This document shows positions 1 to 8,309 of a DNA stretch of 64,000 nt, piece after piece. The stretch covers positions 1,791 through 65,790 of the forward strand of contig JAGQRH010000021.1 in the NCBI GenBank assembly GCA_020425605.1, written 5' to 3'. How positions within the stretch are numbered: position 1 is the first letter of the stretch; every line of letters begins with the position of its first letter. Source of the stretch: Planctomycetota bacterium (GTDB lineage Bacteria; Planctomycetota; UBA8742; UBA2392). Below the pieces are notes generated by a model, which was given only the letters and a program-made list of their open reading frames with translations, was not told the DNA's origin and searched no databases. The position numbers and the translations under genes are program-made.

Positions 1-1296
1 CTCGTGCTTCTCCAGGATGTCGGCGAGCGTGCGATCCATTGCCCGTTCGCGATTGAGCATCAGCCATACGCCCTGGCTCGCCATGATCAGCACAACGCCG
101 AACAGCAGCGAGATCCAGACAATGTAGGCCGTCGGCCCATTCGTCTGGTCGAGAGGCAGGATCTTCGGTTCAGACCATTCCAGCCCACCATCTACGCCGA
201 GCGCAGACTCGGCTTCGCGCACCTTGCCGGCTTCGCTGTAGACGGCGACCAGCTTGTCGTCCCGCGATGCCAACGTGACGAAGTTTGTCAACTCAAGTCC
301 GGCTGCTGGTTTTTCGCGGGCAGGGGGCTCGGCGTCGACCCAGCTGCCATTGCTTGACTTGCTGTCGCGCGTCCAGACCATCAGGTGCCACGCGCGGCTG
401 GTGTCTTCGTTGCGCAGGAATGCCACAACGGGCCGCGGCCCGGTACCGGTTTCAATGACGGCGAACGATGCGCGCTTCACGTTCCCGGTGACGTCCTGGT
501 GGAAGTGCTTCTGCGCGGTGACCTGTTGTGCTGCCGGCGTCGCGCTGTCCGGGGCGTCGGGCGTGGCGTCGGCATCGCGGTCGGGGCTCGTGCCGGAATC
601 GCTGACGGCCGCCTCAATCTGTGGGGTAAACGAGAGTAGCGAGAGATCACCACTTCGTCGGTCAATGATCGAAATCCAGACTGCGTCGCTGGTGACCCTG
701 GCCTGCAGATCAAGCTCAGGCGACTTCCCCTCGGCCACGGCCTGGGCGGCAACTTCCTGGCGGCCAAACGGCTGCACCATGATTTCGCTGCCCCGGGCCC
801 AGACTTGCCAGAGAGTCTCGCGGAAGTTGACGACCAGGGGCGAAGCCGTGGGGTCATTGACGCCCAGGCTTTGCAGCGGCTTTAGTTCCCAGTTTTCACC
901 GGAGGTGTCGAAGCGCATGAATCGAGTGGGCGTGGTGATGCCGACTTCGTTTGGGCCGATGATGGTGACCGTGCGGATCAGCCCGTCATAGCGAGTGCCC
1001 TGCTTTAGATTGTCGCCCTCAAGGCGGAGCAGCGCGAACGAGCCGCCGGTGCCTTCCGGCTTGTTGGTAAGGTCGAGGTGCTGGTCCACCAGCCAGAGCG
1101 TGTCCGCCTGCGGTAGCACGAAGAGCACCCGGGCGTTAGGTGCCAGCGTTTGCGACTGGTTCGCGGCGAACAGAAGGATCACCGAGATCACGGCCGTGAT
1201 CGCGAATGACACGCGAACAAACTTCAATCGTGAACGCTGGCGCTTTACGCGCTTGCGCAGCATCTCTGGCAGGTCTTCATCCGGCTCTGGCTTCAT
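1..1296 (-). CDS. Membrane-anchored hypothetical protein (3' end beyond the left edge)
   Basis: An open frame of 432 codons runs on the minus strand from an ATG at 1294-1296 to the left edge without a stop, so the C-terminus is missing. The N-terminus is basic (RKRVKRQRSRLK), followed by one hydrophobic helix at about residues 26-46. A long polar region follows, with a Pro/Ala/Asp-rich insert around residues 230-250, and a second membrane helix at about residues 391-414 precedes a charged segment that leaves the window. I do not recognise the family. The plus-strand ORFs over this stretch are Ser/Arg-rich and look like its shadow. No clear Shine-Dalgarno sequence is visible. An enzyme or secretion component cannot be excluded. 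Confidence 0.72.
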   Translation of the reverse strand, partial: MKPEPDEDLPEMLRKRVKRQRSRLKFVRVSFAITAVISVILLFAANQSQTLAPNARVLFVLPQADTLWLVDQHLDLTNKPEGTGGSFALLRLEGDNLKQGTRYDGLIRTVTIIGPNEVGITTPTRFMRFDTSGENWELKPLQSLGVNDPTASPLVVNFRETLWQVWARGSEIMVQPFGRQEVAAQAVAEGKSPELDLQARVTSDAVWISIIDRRSGDLSLLSFTPQIEAAVSDSGTSPDRDADATPDAPDSATPAAQQVTAQKHFHQDVTGNVKRASFAVIETGTGPRPVVAFLRNEDTSRAWHLMVWTRDSKSSNGSWVDAEPPAREKPAAGLELTNFVTLASRDDKLVAVYSEAGKVREAESALGVDGGLEWSEPKILPLDQTNGPTAYIVWISLLFGVVLIMASQGVWLMLNRERAMDRTLADILEKHE

Positions 1297-1383
1297 GGTG
1301 AGATAATGCGCGATTGGGGTGGCAGAATTCCAGTGCTATTGAAGATCGTCGGGTCGACCTTTGACTCGCCAGGTGTTCCATTG

Positions 1384-1409
1384 AAAACCCCGCCTGGAGG
1401 CGGGGTTTT
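1384..1409 (-). terminator. Rho-independent terminator after tRNA-Ser(GCU)
   Basis: A perfect 11-bp stem (AAAACCCCGCC/GGCGGGGTTTT) with a TGGA loop ends in a T-run on either strand. It lies directly downstream of the minus-strand tRNA and so probably ends the CPBP-protease/tRNA transcript. Confidence 0.85.
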
Positions 1410-1410
1410 C

Positions 1411-1502
<92 letters not shown>

Positions 1503-1562
1503 GCAGTGTGATCGCGGCAGCAAGGTATCTGAGGTCCTCAAAGTGTCAACGGGCGGGAGCTT

Positions 1563-2333
1563 CTATAGAAGCTGCCACTTCACGATCGCCCAACCGATCA
1601 CCGCCAGCGACCCGTTGCCGGCGATGTGCAGCAGGATCGGTGCAACCAGTGACTGCCGCTTCTCATAGGCCCACACGAAGATCAGCCCGCCTAGAAACTG
1701 ATTGATCGGAAACGTCACGTTGTGCGCGGCCGCAAACAGCACTGACAAAATCAGGATCGCGGGCCAACGTCCCCACTCGCGTCGCATGGGTGTGTACATG
1801 AGTCCGCGGAACCAGATTTCTTCCAAAATGGGGAAGAAGATCACCACGCCGACGAAGTAAAGCGCGCTGGAGTCTTTGAAAATCGCACCGCGGAGGTGGC
1901 TGCGGAACATCTCCTGGCCATCATCAAAGAAGACCTGCAGCACAGTCCAGTAGACCCCGGCGAGTGCCAAATAAAGCAATCCCATGGCGATGGCCGCGAC
2001 GAGCGCGAACTTCAAGTCGCCGGCGAGCCGGTCGATGCGCAATCCAAGTGTACGTAACTGCGCCTTGCGAACGAACTTCCAGTAAGCAAGCAGAACGAAC
2101 GTAAAGCCCAGCATCACCAGAATCTGGAAGCTGAACTCTGGCAGGCCATCATGAATCGTGACGTAACCCTGTTTGATCAGCTTCGCCATGCCGAGCTGTG
2201 CGCCGGTAGAGGCGGCCAGCCACACGATGGCCTGTACGAAACCGATGGGATACTCGGCATAGAACTTGGCCCACGGTCCGGCTGAGATCGAAATCTCAGC
2301 CGAGTCCGGTTGTTGTAAGTCTTTATTTGCCAA
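1563..2333 (-). CDS. CPBP family intramembrane metalloprotease (CAAX protease-like)
   Basis: This 256-residue multi-pass membrane protein carries the three CPBP (Rce1/CAAX) motifs: EEIWFR with Glu171-Glu172 and Arg176, the second-motif His204 (AAAHN), and His236/Asn240 in HIAGN. These residues form the metal-dependent active site in the family. Hydrophobic segments lie near 30-50, 68-85, 108-135, 158-172, 190-203 and 228-250. Bacterial members process or modify membrane and peptide substrates, and some act in bacteriocin immunity; the substrate here is unknown. The gene is divergent from the HU gene and may be cotranscribed with the downstream tRNA-Ser. Confidence 0.9.
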   Translation of the reverse strand: MANKDLQQPDSAEISISAGPWAKFYAEYPIGFVQAIVWLAASTGAQLGMAKLIKQGYVTIHDGLPEFSFQILVMLGFTFVLLAYWKFVRKAQLRTLGLRIDRLAGDLKFALVAAIAMGLLYLALAGVYWTVLQVFFDDGQEMFRSHLRGAIFKDSSALYFVGVVIFFPILEEIWFRGLMYTPMRREWGRWPAILILSVLFAAAHNVTFPINQFLGGLIFVWAYEKRQSLVAPILLHIAGNGSLAVIGWAIVKWQLL

Positions 2334-2376
2334 TGCTTTGCCGTGTGGAAAAAGCGTGGACGGAAAAATTAGCGGC

Positions 2377-2404
2377 TTGCAATATTACGTTGATCGGATA
2401 CACT
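2377..2404 (+). promoter_or_regulatory. Possible sigma70-type promoter of the HU-tadA operon
   Basis: TTGCAA (2377-2382) and TACACT (2399-2404) are separated by 16 bp, about 80 bp upstream of the HU start in the 150-bp divergent gap. The match to the -35/-10 consensus is reasonable, but this is a prediction only. Confidence 0.35.
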
Positions 2405-2483
2405 AAGTCTTGTTCAGCCTATGCTTTAGGATAAGTTCGCTCTCATTGTACTGCTGTCGCTTCGTCATTTTGGTGAGTCCCAT

Positions 2484-2921
2484 ATGACAGCCCGTCGTAC
2501 CATTACGAAGAAAGAGCTCGTGCTCCGGATCGCGGAGAACACGCAGCAGAAGCAGACGGTTACCCGCGACATCATCCAACTCTTCATTGATGAAGTCATC
2601 AACGAACTTGCCCGTGGTAACCGGCTTGAGCTACGGGACTTCGGCGTATTTGAGGTCAAGATCCGCAAGTCGCGCAAAGCGCGCAACCCCAAAACCGGCG
2701 CTGAAGTGCGCGTACCTGAAAAACGCGTAGTCACCATCAAGCCCGGCAAGAAAATGAAAGAAGAGATCAACCGCCACGCCGAGGCGGAACTCGCCGCCGA
2801 GTTGGCGGCCAGTGCTGCCCACGCACAGGGTGCCGTCGCGCCGGCGCCCGTGCCGGTCGATTCGTCCGAAGAAGGCTCAACCGCACCGACGCACGAGTCC
2901 GAGCCCGAGATCAACCGCTAG
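2484..2921 (+). CDS. HU/IHF family nucleoid DNA-binding protein with C-terminal tail
   Basis: Residues 1-95 match the HU/IHF fold: an N-terminal helical dimerisation part (TKKELVLRIAENT) and the DNA-binding beta-arm with the signature GVFEVKIRKSRKARNPKTG, ending in KPGKKMKEEIN. These proteins bend DNA and shape the nucleoid. At 145 residues it is about 50 longer than typical HU. The extra tail is Ala-rich, then Pro/Val/Glu-rich and acidic, unlike the Lys-rich tails of some actinobacterial HU proteins. The ATG at 2484 follows only a weak ribosome site (GGTGAG). The tadA start lies 6 bp after the stop, suggesting an operon. Confidence 0.93.
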   Translation: MTARRTITKKELVLRIAENTQQKQTVTRDIIQLFIDEVINELARGNRLELRDFGVFEVKIRKSRKARNPKTGAEVRVPEKRVVTIKPGKKMKEEINRHAEAELAAELAASAAHAQGAVAPAPVPVDSSEEGSTAPTHESEPEINR

Positions 2922-2927
2922 GTTACC

Positions 2928-3491
2928 GTGAGCAAACCCTCATCACAGTCGCCCACACCGGGTGAACCACCGTCGCTGCTTGGATCGCTCAATGAGTCAG
3001 GCCCGGCCGCGGACCAGGCGTTCATGCGGGTTGCCCTGCAGGAAGCGTTGGCGGCCTATGAAAAGGGTGAAGTGCCGGTCGGTGCGGTGGTTGTGCACGA
3101 GTCGCGTATCGTGGGTCGCGGGCACAACCTGCGCGAGACCCTGAACGACCCGACCGCACACGCCGAAATGATCGCGCTGACCGCCGCCGCGGAGCAACGC
3201 GACGCCTGGCGGCTGGAGGATTGCACGCTGTATGTCACGCTTGAGCCGTGCCCGATGTGCGCCGGCGCGATTGTGAATGCACGGGTGAAGCGGGTTGTCT
3301 TTGGCGCAAGTGACCCGAAGGCCGGGGCTTGTGGGACACTATTTAATCTGGTACAGGATGCCCGCCTGAATCACCGCGCAGACCTTGAATCAGGGGTTCT
3401 GGGCGAGGAAGCGGGTGATATACTGAGGAGCTTCTTCCGCGAATGCCGGGAAGGCACGATCAAGCGAAGAGGCAGAAAGGGTACAGAATGA
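2928..3491 (+). CDS. tadA: tRNA-specific adenosine deaminase TadA
   Basis: This 187-residue zinc-dependent deaminase of the CDA superfamily would convert A34 of tRNA-Arg(ACG) to inosine. The catalytic motif HAE lies at residues 78-80 and the zinc-binding PCPMC at 107-111 (Cys108, Cys111). The region around FGASDPKAGACGT and FFRECR is typical of TadA rather than of cytidine deaminases. A 25-residue N-terminal extension precedes the core. The start is GTG, 6 bp after the HU stop. The stop overlaps the next small ORF by ATGA, which suggests translational coupling. Guanine deaminase is a less likely alternative. Confidence 0.93.
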   Translation: MSKPSSQSPTPGEPPSLLGSLNESGPAADQAFMRVALQEALAAYEKGEVPVGAVVVHESRIVGRGHNLRETLNDPTAHAEMIALTAAAEQRDAWRLEDCTLYVTLEPCPMCAGAIVNARVKRVVFGASDPKAGACGTLFNLVQDARLNHRADLESGVLGEEAGDILRSFFRECREGTIKRRGRKGTE

Positions 3492-3592
3492 AACCTGCGA
3501 AGATGAAGAGCCGCCACCGCTGCAAGGGGCGCAAGACAACCAACCGCTGGCCAAAGAAGGGCAAGCCGAGCCAGGCTGCCAACCCGCGGTAG
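3488..3592 (+). CDS. 34-residue basic small protein, overlapping tadA
   Basis: An ATG at 3488 overlaps the tadA stop (ATGA) and opens 34 codons ending at TAG 3590-3592. The product is strongly basic (about 11 Lys/Arg), with KMKSRHRCKGRKTTNRW near its start and a single Cys. Its charge and size resemble small ribosomal or RNA-binding proteins, but I recognise no family. The overlap suggests translation coupled to tadA. It could also be a chance ORF. Confidence 0.5.
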   Translation: MKPAKMKSRHRCKGRKTTNRWPKKGKPSQAANPR

Positions 3593-3604
3593 ACAATACT
3601 TGTC

Positions 3605-3672
3605 AGTCCGGAGTCTGGTGTCCGGAGTCTTTTGTCGAAAGACACCGGACTCCATGCACCAGACTCCGGACT
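3605..3672. repeat. Nested inverted repeat before tRNA-Ser(CGA)
   Basis: Perfect 16-bp arms AGTCCGGAGTCTGGTG (3605-3620) and CACCAGACTCCGGACT (3657-3672) enclose a second, imperfect inverted pair (TCCGGAGTCTTTTGTC against GACACCGGACTCC). The unit GGAGTC(T/C)GGTGTC occurs in several orientations. It may be a dispersed palindromic element or may act as a terminator for the HU-tadA transcript. Confidence 0.7.
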
Positions 3673-3678
3673 CAATTT

Positions 3679-3768
3679 GGAGGGGTGGCAGAGTGGTTGA
3701 TCGCGTCGGTTTCGAAAACCGATTTGCCTGAAAGGGTAACGGGGGTTCGAATCCCCCCCCCTCCGCCA
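3679..3768 (+). tRNA. tRNA-Ser (anticodon CGA)
   Basis: A 90-nt class II tRNA with acceptor GGAGGGG/CCCCTCC, anticodon arm TCGGT-TTCGAAA-ACCGA (anticodon CGA), a long variable arm, T-loop GGTTCGAATCC and an encoded 3' CCA. It is the second serine tRNA in the window and reads UCG codons. Confidence 0.96.
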
Positions 3769-3773
3769 GATAG

Positions 3774-3798
3774 ACGCCCCGCACATGCGGGGCGTTTT
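3774..3798 (+). terminator. Terminator after tRNA-Ser(CGA)
   Basis: A 9-bp stem ACGCCCCGC/GCGGGGCGT with an ACAT loop is followed by TTTT, 5 bp after the tRNA CCA. The ABC permease gene converges from the other side, so the hairpin may serve both strands. Confidence 0.85.
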
Positions 3799-3841
3799 CG
3801 TTGATCAGGCATGCGTAGCAAAGCAAGTTGCGCGCAGCCCA

Positions 3842-5545
3842 TTATTCCGGCGTTGCGTCGATTTCGTCGAAGCGCTTGCCGACCAGCCAGATCACGAATT
3901 CCATTTCGCCGACCAGTGCAATCGCGGCCACCAGCCCGGCCGTCCCGAGCGCGGGCGCAATCTGCCCCGACATTGCGCCGACCACGGCAATCGCCGCGAA
4001 CAACCCACCTGGGATGATCGACAGCAGTGAGCCACCCAGCATTCGCACCACCAGCGACAGCAGGTTGCGGCCGATGGTCTCAAACCCCGGCTCGCTGTTC
4101 ATGCTGCTGAGCCACGCCGGGAACATCAGCACTGCGGCGCTTTCCAGACCGATCATCATCATCGCAAGCGCCGGCACCAGTGGCACGGCGGCGAGGAAGA
4201 TACCAAGCACAATCACCATCTCGTCGTACTTGGCCACGCCAAGCGCCGCGGTGATCGCGGCTGATAGCACAACTACCCCGGGCACAAGCACCAGGATCGC
4301 GCCGGCCCACACCTTGCCTCGCAGCATCGCGTAGCCGCTGATGGGCAGCGCTTTCCACACGGCCAGTCGCCGCATCTCTGTGTGCAGTCCGGTGGCCATC
4401 ATGCGCGGGCACATCATGATCAGCATCATGCCCATCGCGGCCGAAAGCCCGATCGCGAATACACCAGTCGCCCTCGAATGGCTCAGGCGCTCGCCGAATG
4501 CTGCCAGCAGCACGAGAATACCCGACAGCCCGACAGCCAGCTTCCAGGGGCCGACGCGCCATTCGGCGACCAGCGTCTGCCACAGCACGGCACGCCAGCT
4601 CGGGCCGGTGGGGGCGAGCTTGAGCTTCGTGGTGCGCGCCTTTTTCATGCGCGATGCGGCCAGAGCGGCGAATCCACCGCCGCTGCGCATGGCGTCGACC
4701 TTTCGGCCGGTCGTTTCCGCAAGCTCAAGCGCGCTCTCTTCGAACGGCGCCACAAGCAGCATGCATGCCACGTAGTACGCAACGACCAATACACCGACAG
4801 CACTCAGGCCTTCGCCGAACTCGGACAGGGATGTCGCCATGGGCACGAGCCCGATCTCTCGTATGGGCCACAGCGTGTAGCGCGCCAGCCCGTCCGTAAG
4901 CAGGGGCGCGAGCCACTTGTCGGCGCCGCCCTCAATCGGTCCCATTGCCTGGAAATTCATTGCAACCGGCACCGCGATCACGGCCAGCAACAAGGCACTG
5001 GGTATGTGCAGCCAGAACCCGCGAAGGCCGGCATGCTTCATGCGGTTGGCAAGCAGCGCGGCGGTCATGGCATTCAGTGACGCCAGATTGAGCAACAGAA
5101 ATCCGCCGATGCCGGCATAGAGCGAAGACATCTCCGGCGCACGCAATGCGCCCAGTGCGAAGAAGCAGCCGAGGAGCACAAACACCATCTGCGGGCGCAG
5201 CAGGCGGTAGCGCACGAGGTCGCGGCGGGTCAGAGGCAAAACGAACAGCTGCGCAGCCTCGGGGCGCGTGAATGCCGGCGCCGGACGTGACGGCGCGGTG
5301 GCCCAGCCCAGCAGCATCATCATGGCCAGGCCCGGCACTACAAACAGCCGGTACAGCTCAAAGCGGCTGCTGGTTGCCTCACCGGTGTTGCGGGAGAGCA
5401 GCCCGGGCATGCCGAAACTGAGCCAGAAGTATGCAATCGCCAGCAAGGCGGGAACGAAGTAGCGCGGCTGCTTGAGGCGCACCAGTCGGTGCTTCAATCC
5501 GCCTGCAGACTGCCGGAACGCGAGATAGAGCAGCGCTGGGTGCAT
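3842..5545 (-). CDS. ABC exporter permease subunit
   Basis: This 567-residue protein is strongly hydrophobic, with about 12 predicted membrane helices in two halves (roughly residues 30-250 and 335-560) separated by a basic, Ser-rich cytoplasmic stretch near 290-330 (RMKKARTTKLK). It resembles large putative ABC exporter permeases. Its ATG overlaps the stop of the ATP-binding subunit gene (ATGA at 5544-5547), so the two are translationally coupled and should form one transporter. The substrate is unknown. Confidence 0.82.
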   Translation of the reverse strand: MHPALLYLAFRQSAGGLKHRLVRLKQPRYFVPALLAIAYFWLSFGMPGLLSRNTGEATSSRFELYRLFVVPGLAMMMLLGWATAPSRPAPAFTRPEAAQLFVLPLTRRDLVRYRLLRPQMVFVLLGCFFALGALRAPEMSSLYAGIGGFLLLNLASLNAMTAALLANRMKHAGLRGFWLHIPSALLLAVIAVPVAMNFQAMGPIEGGADKWLAPLLTDGLARYTLWPIREIGLVPMATSLSEFGEGLSAVGVLVVAYYVACMLLVAPFEESALELAETTGRKVDAMRSGGGFAALAASRMKKARTTKLKLAPTGPSWRAVLWQTLVAEWRVGPWKLAVGLSGILVLLAAFGERLSHSRATGVFAIGLSAAMGMMLIMMCPRMMATGLHTEMRRLAVWKALPISGYAMLRGKVWAGAILVLVPGVVVLSAAITAALGVAKYDEMVIVLGIFLAAVPLVPALAMMMIGLESAAVLMFPAWLSSMNSEPGFETIGRNLLSLVVRMLGGSLLSIIPGGLFAAIAVVGAMSGQIAPALGTAGLVAAIALVGEMEFVIWLVGKRFDEIDATPE

Positions 5546-6279
5546 CAGGCCGGCTCCTCCTCGTAGCCTGTCGCGCGCAGGAAGATCGCCTCCAGCCCGC
5601 CGTCCTTGAGGTCGGGAATGCTTTCTTTGACCTCGGCCAGGCTGCCGTGAAGCACTTTCTTGCCGTTCTGCATCAGCATCAGGTGCGTGGCGATCTCCTC
5701 CACTAGCCCGAGCAGGTGGCTGGAGATGATCACGGCTGAGCCGGCCGCCGCGAGCCGTTTGATGGTCTGTTTGATGCGACGGATCGCGACCGGGTCGAGG
5801 CCCGTCAGCGGCTCATCGAACAGTACGGCCTTGGGGCGGTGCAGCAGGCCGCAGGCAATCGCAACTTTCTGTTTCATGCCGCGGCTGAGTGTTCCGGGCA
5901 GCTGGTCTTCTTTGCCGGTCAGCTCAAGCTCGCGGAGCAACTCGGCGGCGTGGGTTTCTGCATCAGCCACGCCGTAAACCCGGCCGTAAAACTTGAGGTG
6001 CTCGGCGATGGTCAGGTAGTCGAACAGCTGAGGGTCGTCCGGGATGAACGACATGTTGCGTTTTGCGCTTACGGCGTCGACTGACAGGTCGACGCCGGCG
6101 ACGCGGATGGTGCCTTCGCTTGGTTGAAGAACGCCGCATATGCAGCGCATCGTGGTGGTCTTGCCGGCGCCGTTCGGACCGACCAGGCCCAGTACCTGCC
6201 CCGGCTCTACGGAGAAGCTCAGCCCATCCACGGCCCGTGCGCTCTCGTACTCCTTGACCAGATCCGTCACTTCAATCAT
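5545..6279 (-). CDS. ABC transporter ATP-binding protein
   Basis: This is a 244-residue nucleotide-binding subunit. The Walker A motif GPNGAGKT lies at residues 34-41, a degenerate signature LSRGMKQ near 131, Walker B AVLFDEP at 151-157, followed by the D-loop and an H-loop His in SSHLL. It resembles CcmA/NatA-type exporters. The frame opens further upstream, but the ATG at 6277-6279 (MIEVTDLVKEYE) is where family homology normally begins, so the upstream 31 codons are left out. It is coupled by a 4-bp overlap to the permease gene. Confidence 0.94.
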   Translation of the reverse strand: MIEVTDLVKEYESARAVDGLSFSVEPGQVLGLVGPNGAGKTTTMRCICGVLQPSEGTIRVAGVDLSVDAVSAKRNMSFIPDDPQLFDYLTIAEHLKFYGRVYGVADAETHAAELLRELELTGKEDQLPGTLSRGMKQKVAIACGLLHRPKAVLFDEPLTGLDPVAIRRIKQTIKRLAAAGSAVIISSHLLGLVEEIATHLMLMQNGKKVLHGSLAEVKESIPDLKDGGLEAIFLRATGYEEEPA

Positions 6280-6344
6280 GGCGCGAAGCATAACAGCAGG
6301 CGCAACGTGCGCCTGCTGCAAACATCGGGACCGATTGGACGCAA

Positions 6345-6719
6345 CTACTTGTCGGAATAGAACGTCAGGCAAACGCCTGTTGGGTCGAGTACGCCGAACT
6401 CACGCGTGCCCCATGGCTTGTCGGCCAACTTGCCGTTCGGATGGATGACGTTTTCGTGCTTGCTGTATTCGCCGAACAAGTGGTCGACGTCCTGCACGAT
6501 GAATCGAACCATCGTCTGCTCGCCGACTGTGCGGGCGAACTTGCCGTCAACTTTCGCGAGGTGTACTTCAACGTCGTCGCGCTTGAGACCCACATATCCA
6601 GGGGCCTCGTCGTTGTCGCGGAAGGCTTCGTTGAAGCCGAGCTTTTCCTTATAGAAGGAAAGTGTTGCGCCGAAGTCTTCGACCGGCAGGACCGGGATAC
6701 CCTTGAGCAATGCCGCCAT
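6345..6719 (-). CDS. VOC/glyoxalase-family protein, bleomycin-resistance-like
   Basis: A 124-residue single vicinal-oxygen-chelate protein. It starts IPVLPVEDFGATLSFYKEKL and ends FGVLDPTGVCLTFY, the pattern of BLMA/Ble drug-binding proteins; related enzymes are glyoxalases and dioxygenases. Such small proteins dimerise to form the binding site. The ATG at 6717-6719 is preceded by a good GGAGATAATC ribosome site. A much longer frame upstream is open, but it lies over the MFS gene in another frame and is rejected. The true ligand is unknown. Confidence 0.88.
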   Translation of the reverse strand: MAALLKGIPVLPVEDFGATLSFYKEKLGFNEAFRDNDEAPGYVGLKRDDVEVHLAKVDGKFARTVGEQTMVRFIVQDVDHLFGEYSKHENVIHPNGKLADKPWGTREFGVLDPTGVCLTFYSDK

Positions 6720-6778
6720 GATTATCTCCAAGCGGCAGACTCTGCCTTCTGTCACTTCCAGTGCAAGGATTCCGTGAA

Positions 6779-8137
6779 TTAATCGGGGCTGGCCGGCGCG
6801 GTTGCGCCGCTGGGCATGGGTGCCGTGACTGGCGCGCCCGCTGGTTTTGGAATCTCGCGAGTGTCGGGCAACTTGCGGTCGCGCGCCCGCACCCCTCTCT
6901 CGGCGAGCGTGACAAAGACTGGAAGCAGCACGGCGAAAACCACCGCGATCCAGGCCATGGTCGTTACGCCGGACAGGCTCTTGTCTGCGTTTTCCGTCAA
7001 CACGAACGAGGACAGGCCGGCAGCCAGCGCCAGCGAAGTGTGCTGCACCGCGCTTTGCATGGACATGAACGCTGCGCGCTCGTGCGGCAGCGGAATCTTG
7101 GTGTCCAGCGCCCGGGCCGGCACGCCCCGCACCGACATCGCGCCCATGAAGCAGACGAAGCAGGCCAGCGCCGGGATGGCCGGCTGGAAGTCGATGAACC
7201 AGAGGTAGATCACCGTGATGGTCAACGCGCCCCCGACCCAGCTGACGGTACCGCTGCCGAGGCGGTCCGTGAGTCGGCCGACGAACTGCAGCACGATCAG
7301 GCTCAGCGTACCGCCGATCAGGTACAGCGGGCCCAGTACACTCGGCGTGTAGTCGATCCCGACGCCGGCCAGCGCGCGGGGTATCCACGGCTCGCCGCTG
7401 TAGTTGAGATTGAACACAAGGTAGGTCGGTATGTTCGGGATCACCGTAAAGGCGCTGAACATCATCGAAACCATCGCGGCATAGGCCAGCAGCGGCAGCG
7501 GCTTTGTGACCATGCGGAACATGGCCGCACCCGGCGGCTTTACGCCACTGGCGAGGTGCAGCTTGAGCGGCGGCAGCAGGAAAATGACGGCCGAGGCAAT
7601 CACGACCCCCAGCGCCGCAACGGAATAGAATGGCGCGCGCCAGCCGCCCGCATGCGCGATCTCAAGGGCAATCGGGACGCCGAAAATGCTGGCAACGCTG
7701 AATGAGGTCATCACGGCGCTCATGGCCCGGCCTCGGCGTTCTTTCGGCACCACGTCTGCCACGATGGCGAGGCTCAACGCGGTTGCCGGCCCGCCAAAGA
7801 TCCCGGCAATGACGCGTGCGCCGATCAGTGTCGGCAGATTCCATGAAAGCCCGCACAGCGCCGTGCCGCAGATCAGGCCGAACATCGCCACGGCCAGCGC
7901 CTTGCGCCGGTCAAAGCGGTCCAGGAAGAAACTGCATGCCACGCCGGTCACCGCCGCTGCGGCCGTGTAGCTGCCTGCGATCAGCCCGATGTAGTTTGAG
8001 GATATGCCGAGCTCGCGCGAGAAATCCGGACCCAGCGGCATCACGATCATGAAGTCGAGGATGTTGATGAACTGCACGGCGGCGATGAGCAGCACCACCA
8101 GGCGCTCGGATACAGGTAGTTCGGGGTGCTTTGCCAT
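6779..8137 (-). CDS. MFS transporter (drug/sugar efflux type)
   Basis: This 452-residue protein has the twelve-helix profile of the major facilitator superfamily. The N-terminal FINILDFMIVMPLGPDF is characteristic of the AraJ/DHA-type families, and the loop-2/3 motif appears as DRFDRRKALAVAMFG. A Pro/Ala-rich tail follows the last helix. The ATG at 8135-8137 (MAKHPELPVSER) is preferred over an open extension of 58 codons because homology begins there. It lies 59 bp upstream of the VOC gene on the same strand; both may serve resistance, but the substrate cannot be read from sequence. Confidence 0.9.
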   Translation of the reverse strand: MAKHPELPVSERLVVLLIAAVQFINILDFMIVMPLGPDFSRELGISSNYIGLIAGSYTAAAAVTGVACSFFLDRFDRRKALAVAMFGLICGTALCGLSWNLPTLIGARVIAGIFGGPATALSLAIVADVVPKERRGRAMSAVMTSFSVASIFGVPIALEIAHAGGWRAPFYSVAALGVVIASAVIFLLPPLKLHLASGVKPPGAAMFRMVTKPLPLLAYAAMVSMMFSAFTVIPNIPTYLVFNLNYSGEPWIPRALAGVGIDYTPSVLGPLYLIGGTLSLIVLQFVGRLTDRLGSGTVSWVGGALTITVIYLWFIDFQPAIPALACFVCFMGAMSVRGVPARALDTKIPLPHERAAFMSMQSAVQHTSLALAAGLSSFVLTENADKSLSGVTTMAWIAVVFAVLLPVFVTLAERGVRARDRKLPDTREIPKPAGAPVTAPMPSGATAPASPD

Positions 8138-8309
8138 TGGGTGATTGCCTGCTCGATGCGTGCGATTGTCTGCGCTGAAGAACAAAGAACAACCATGCGG
8201 GCGTGAGTATTTCGCTGGCGCATAGGTCACAGTCGCCGGATTGACTGGGCAGTTGCGTGCGGGGGTGCTGGGTATTAAACCGCATCGCGTCAGGGCCGGA
8301 GTTTCCTTC

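Noticed and set aside
254-991. 245-codon plus-strand ORF near the left edge
   Set aside because: Ser/Arg-rich shadow of the minus-strand membrane-anchored gene, whose frame gives plausible helices and runs to the edge.
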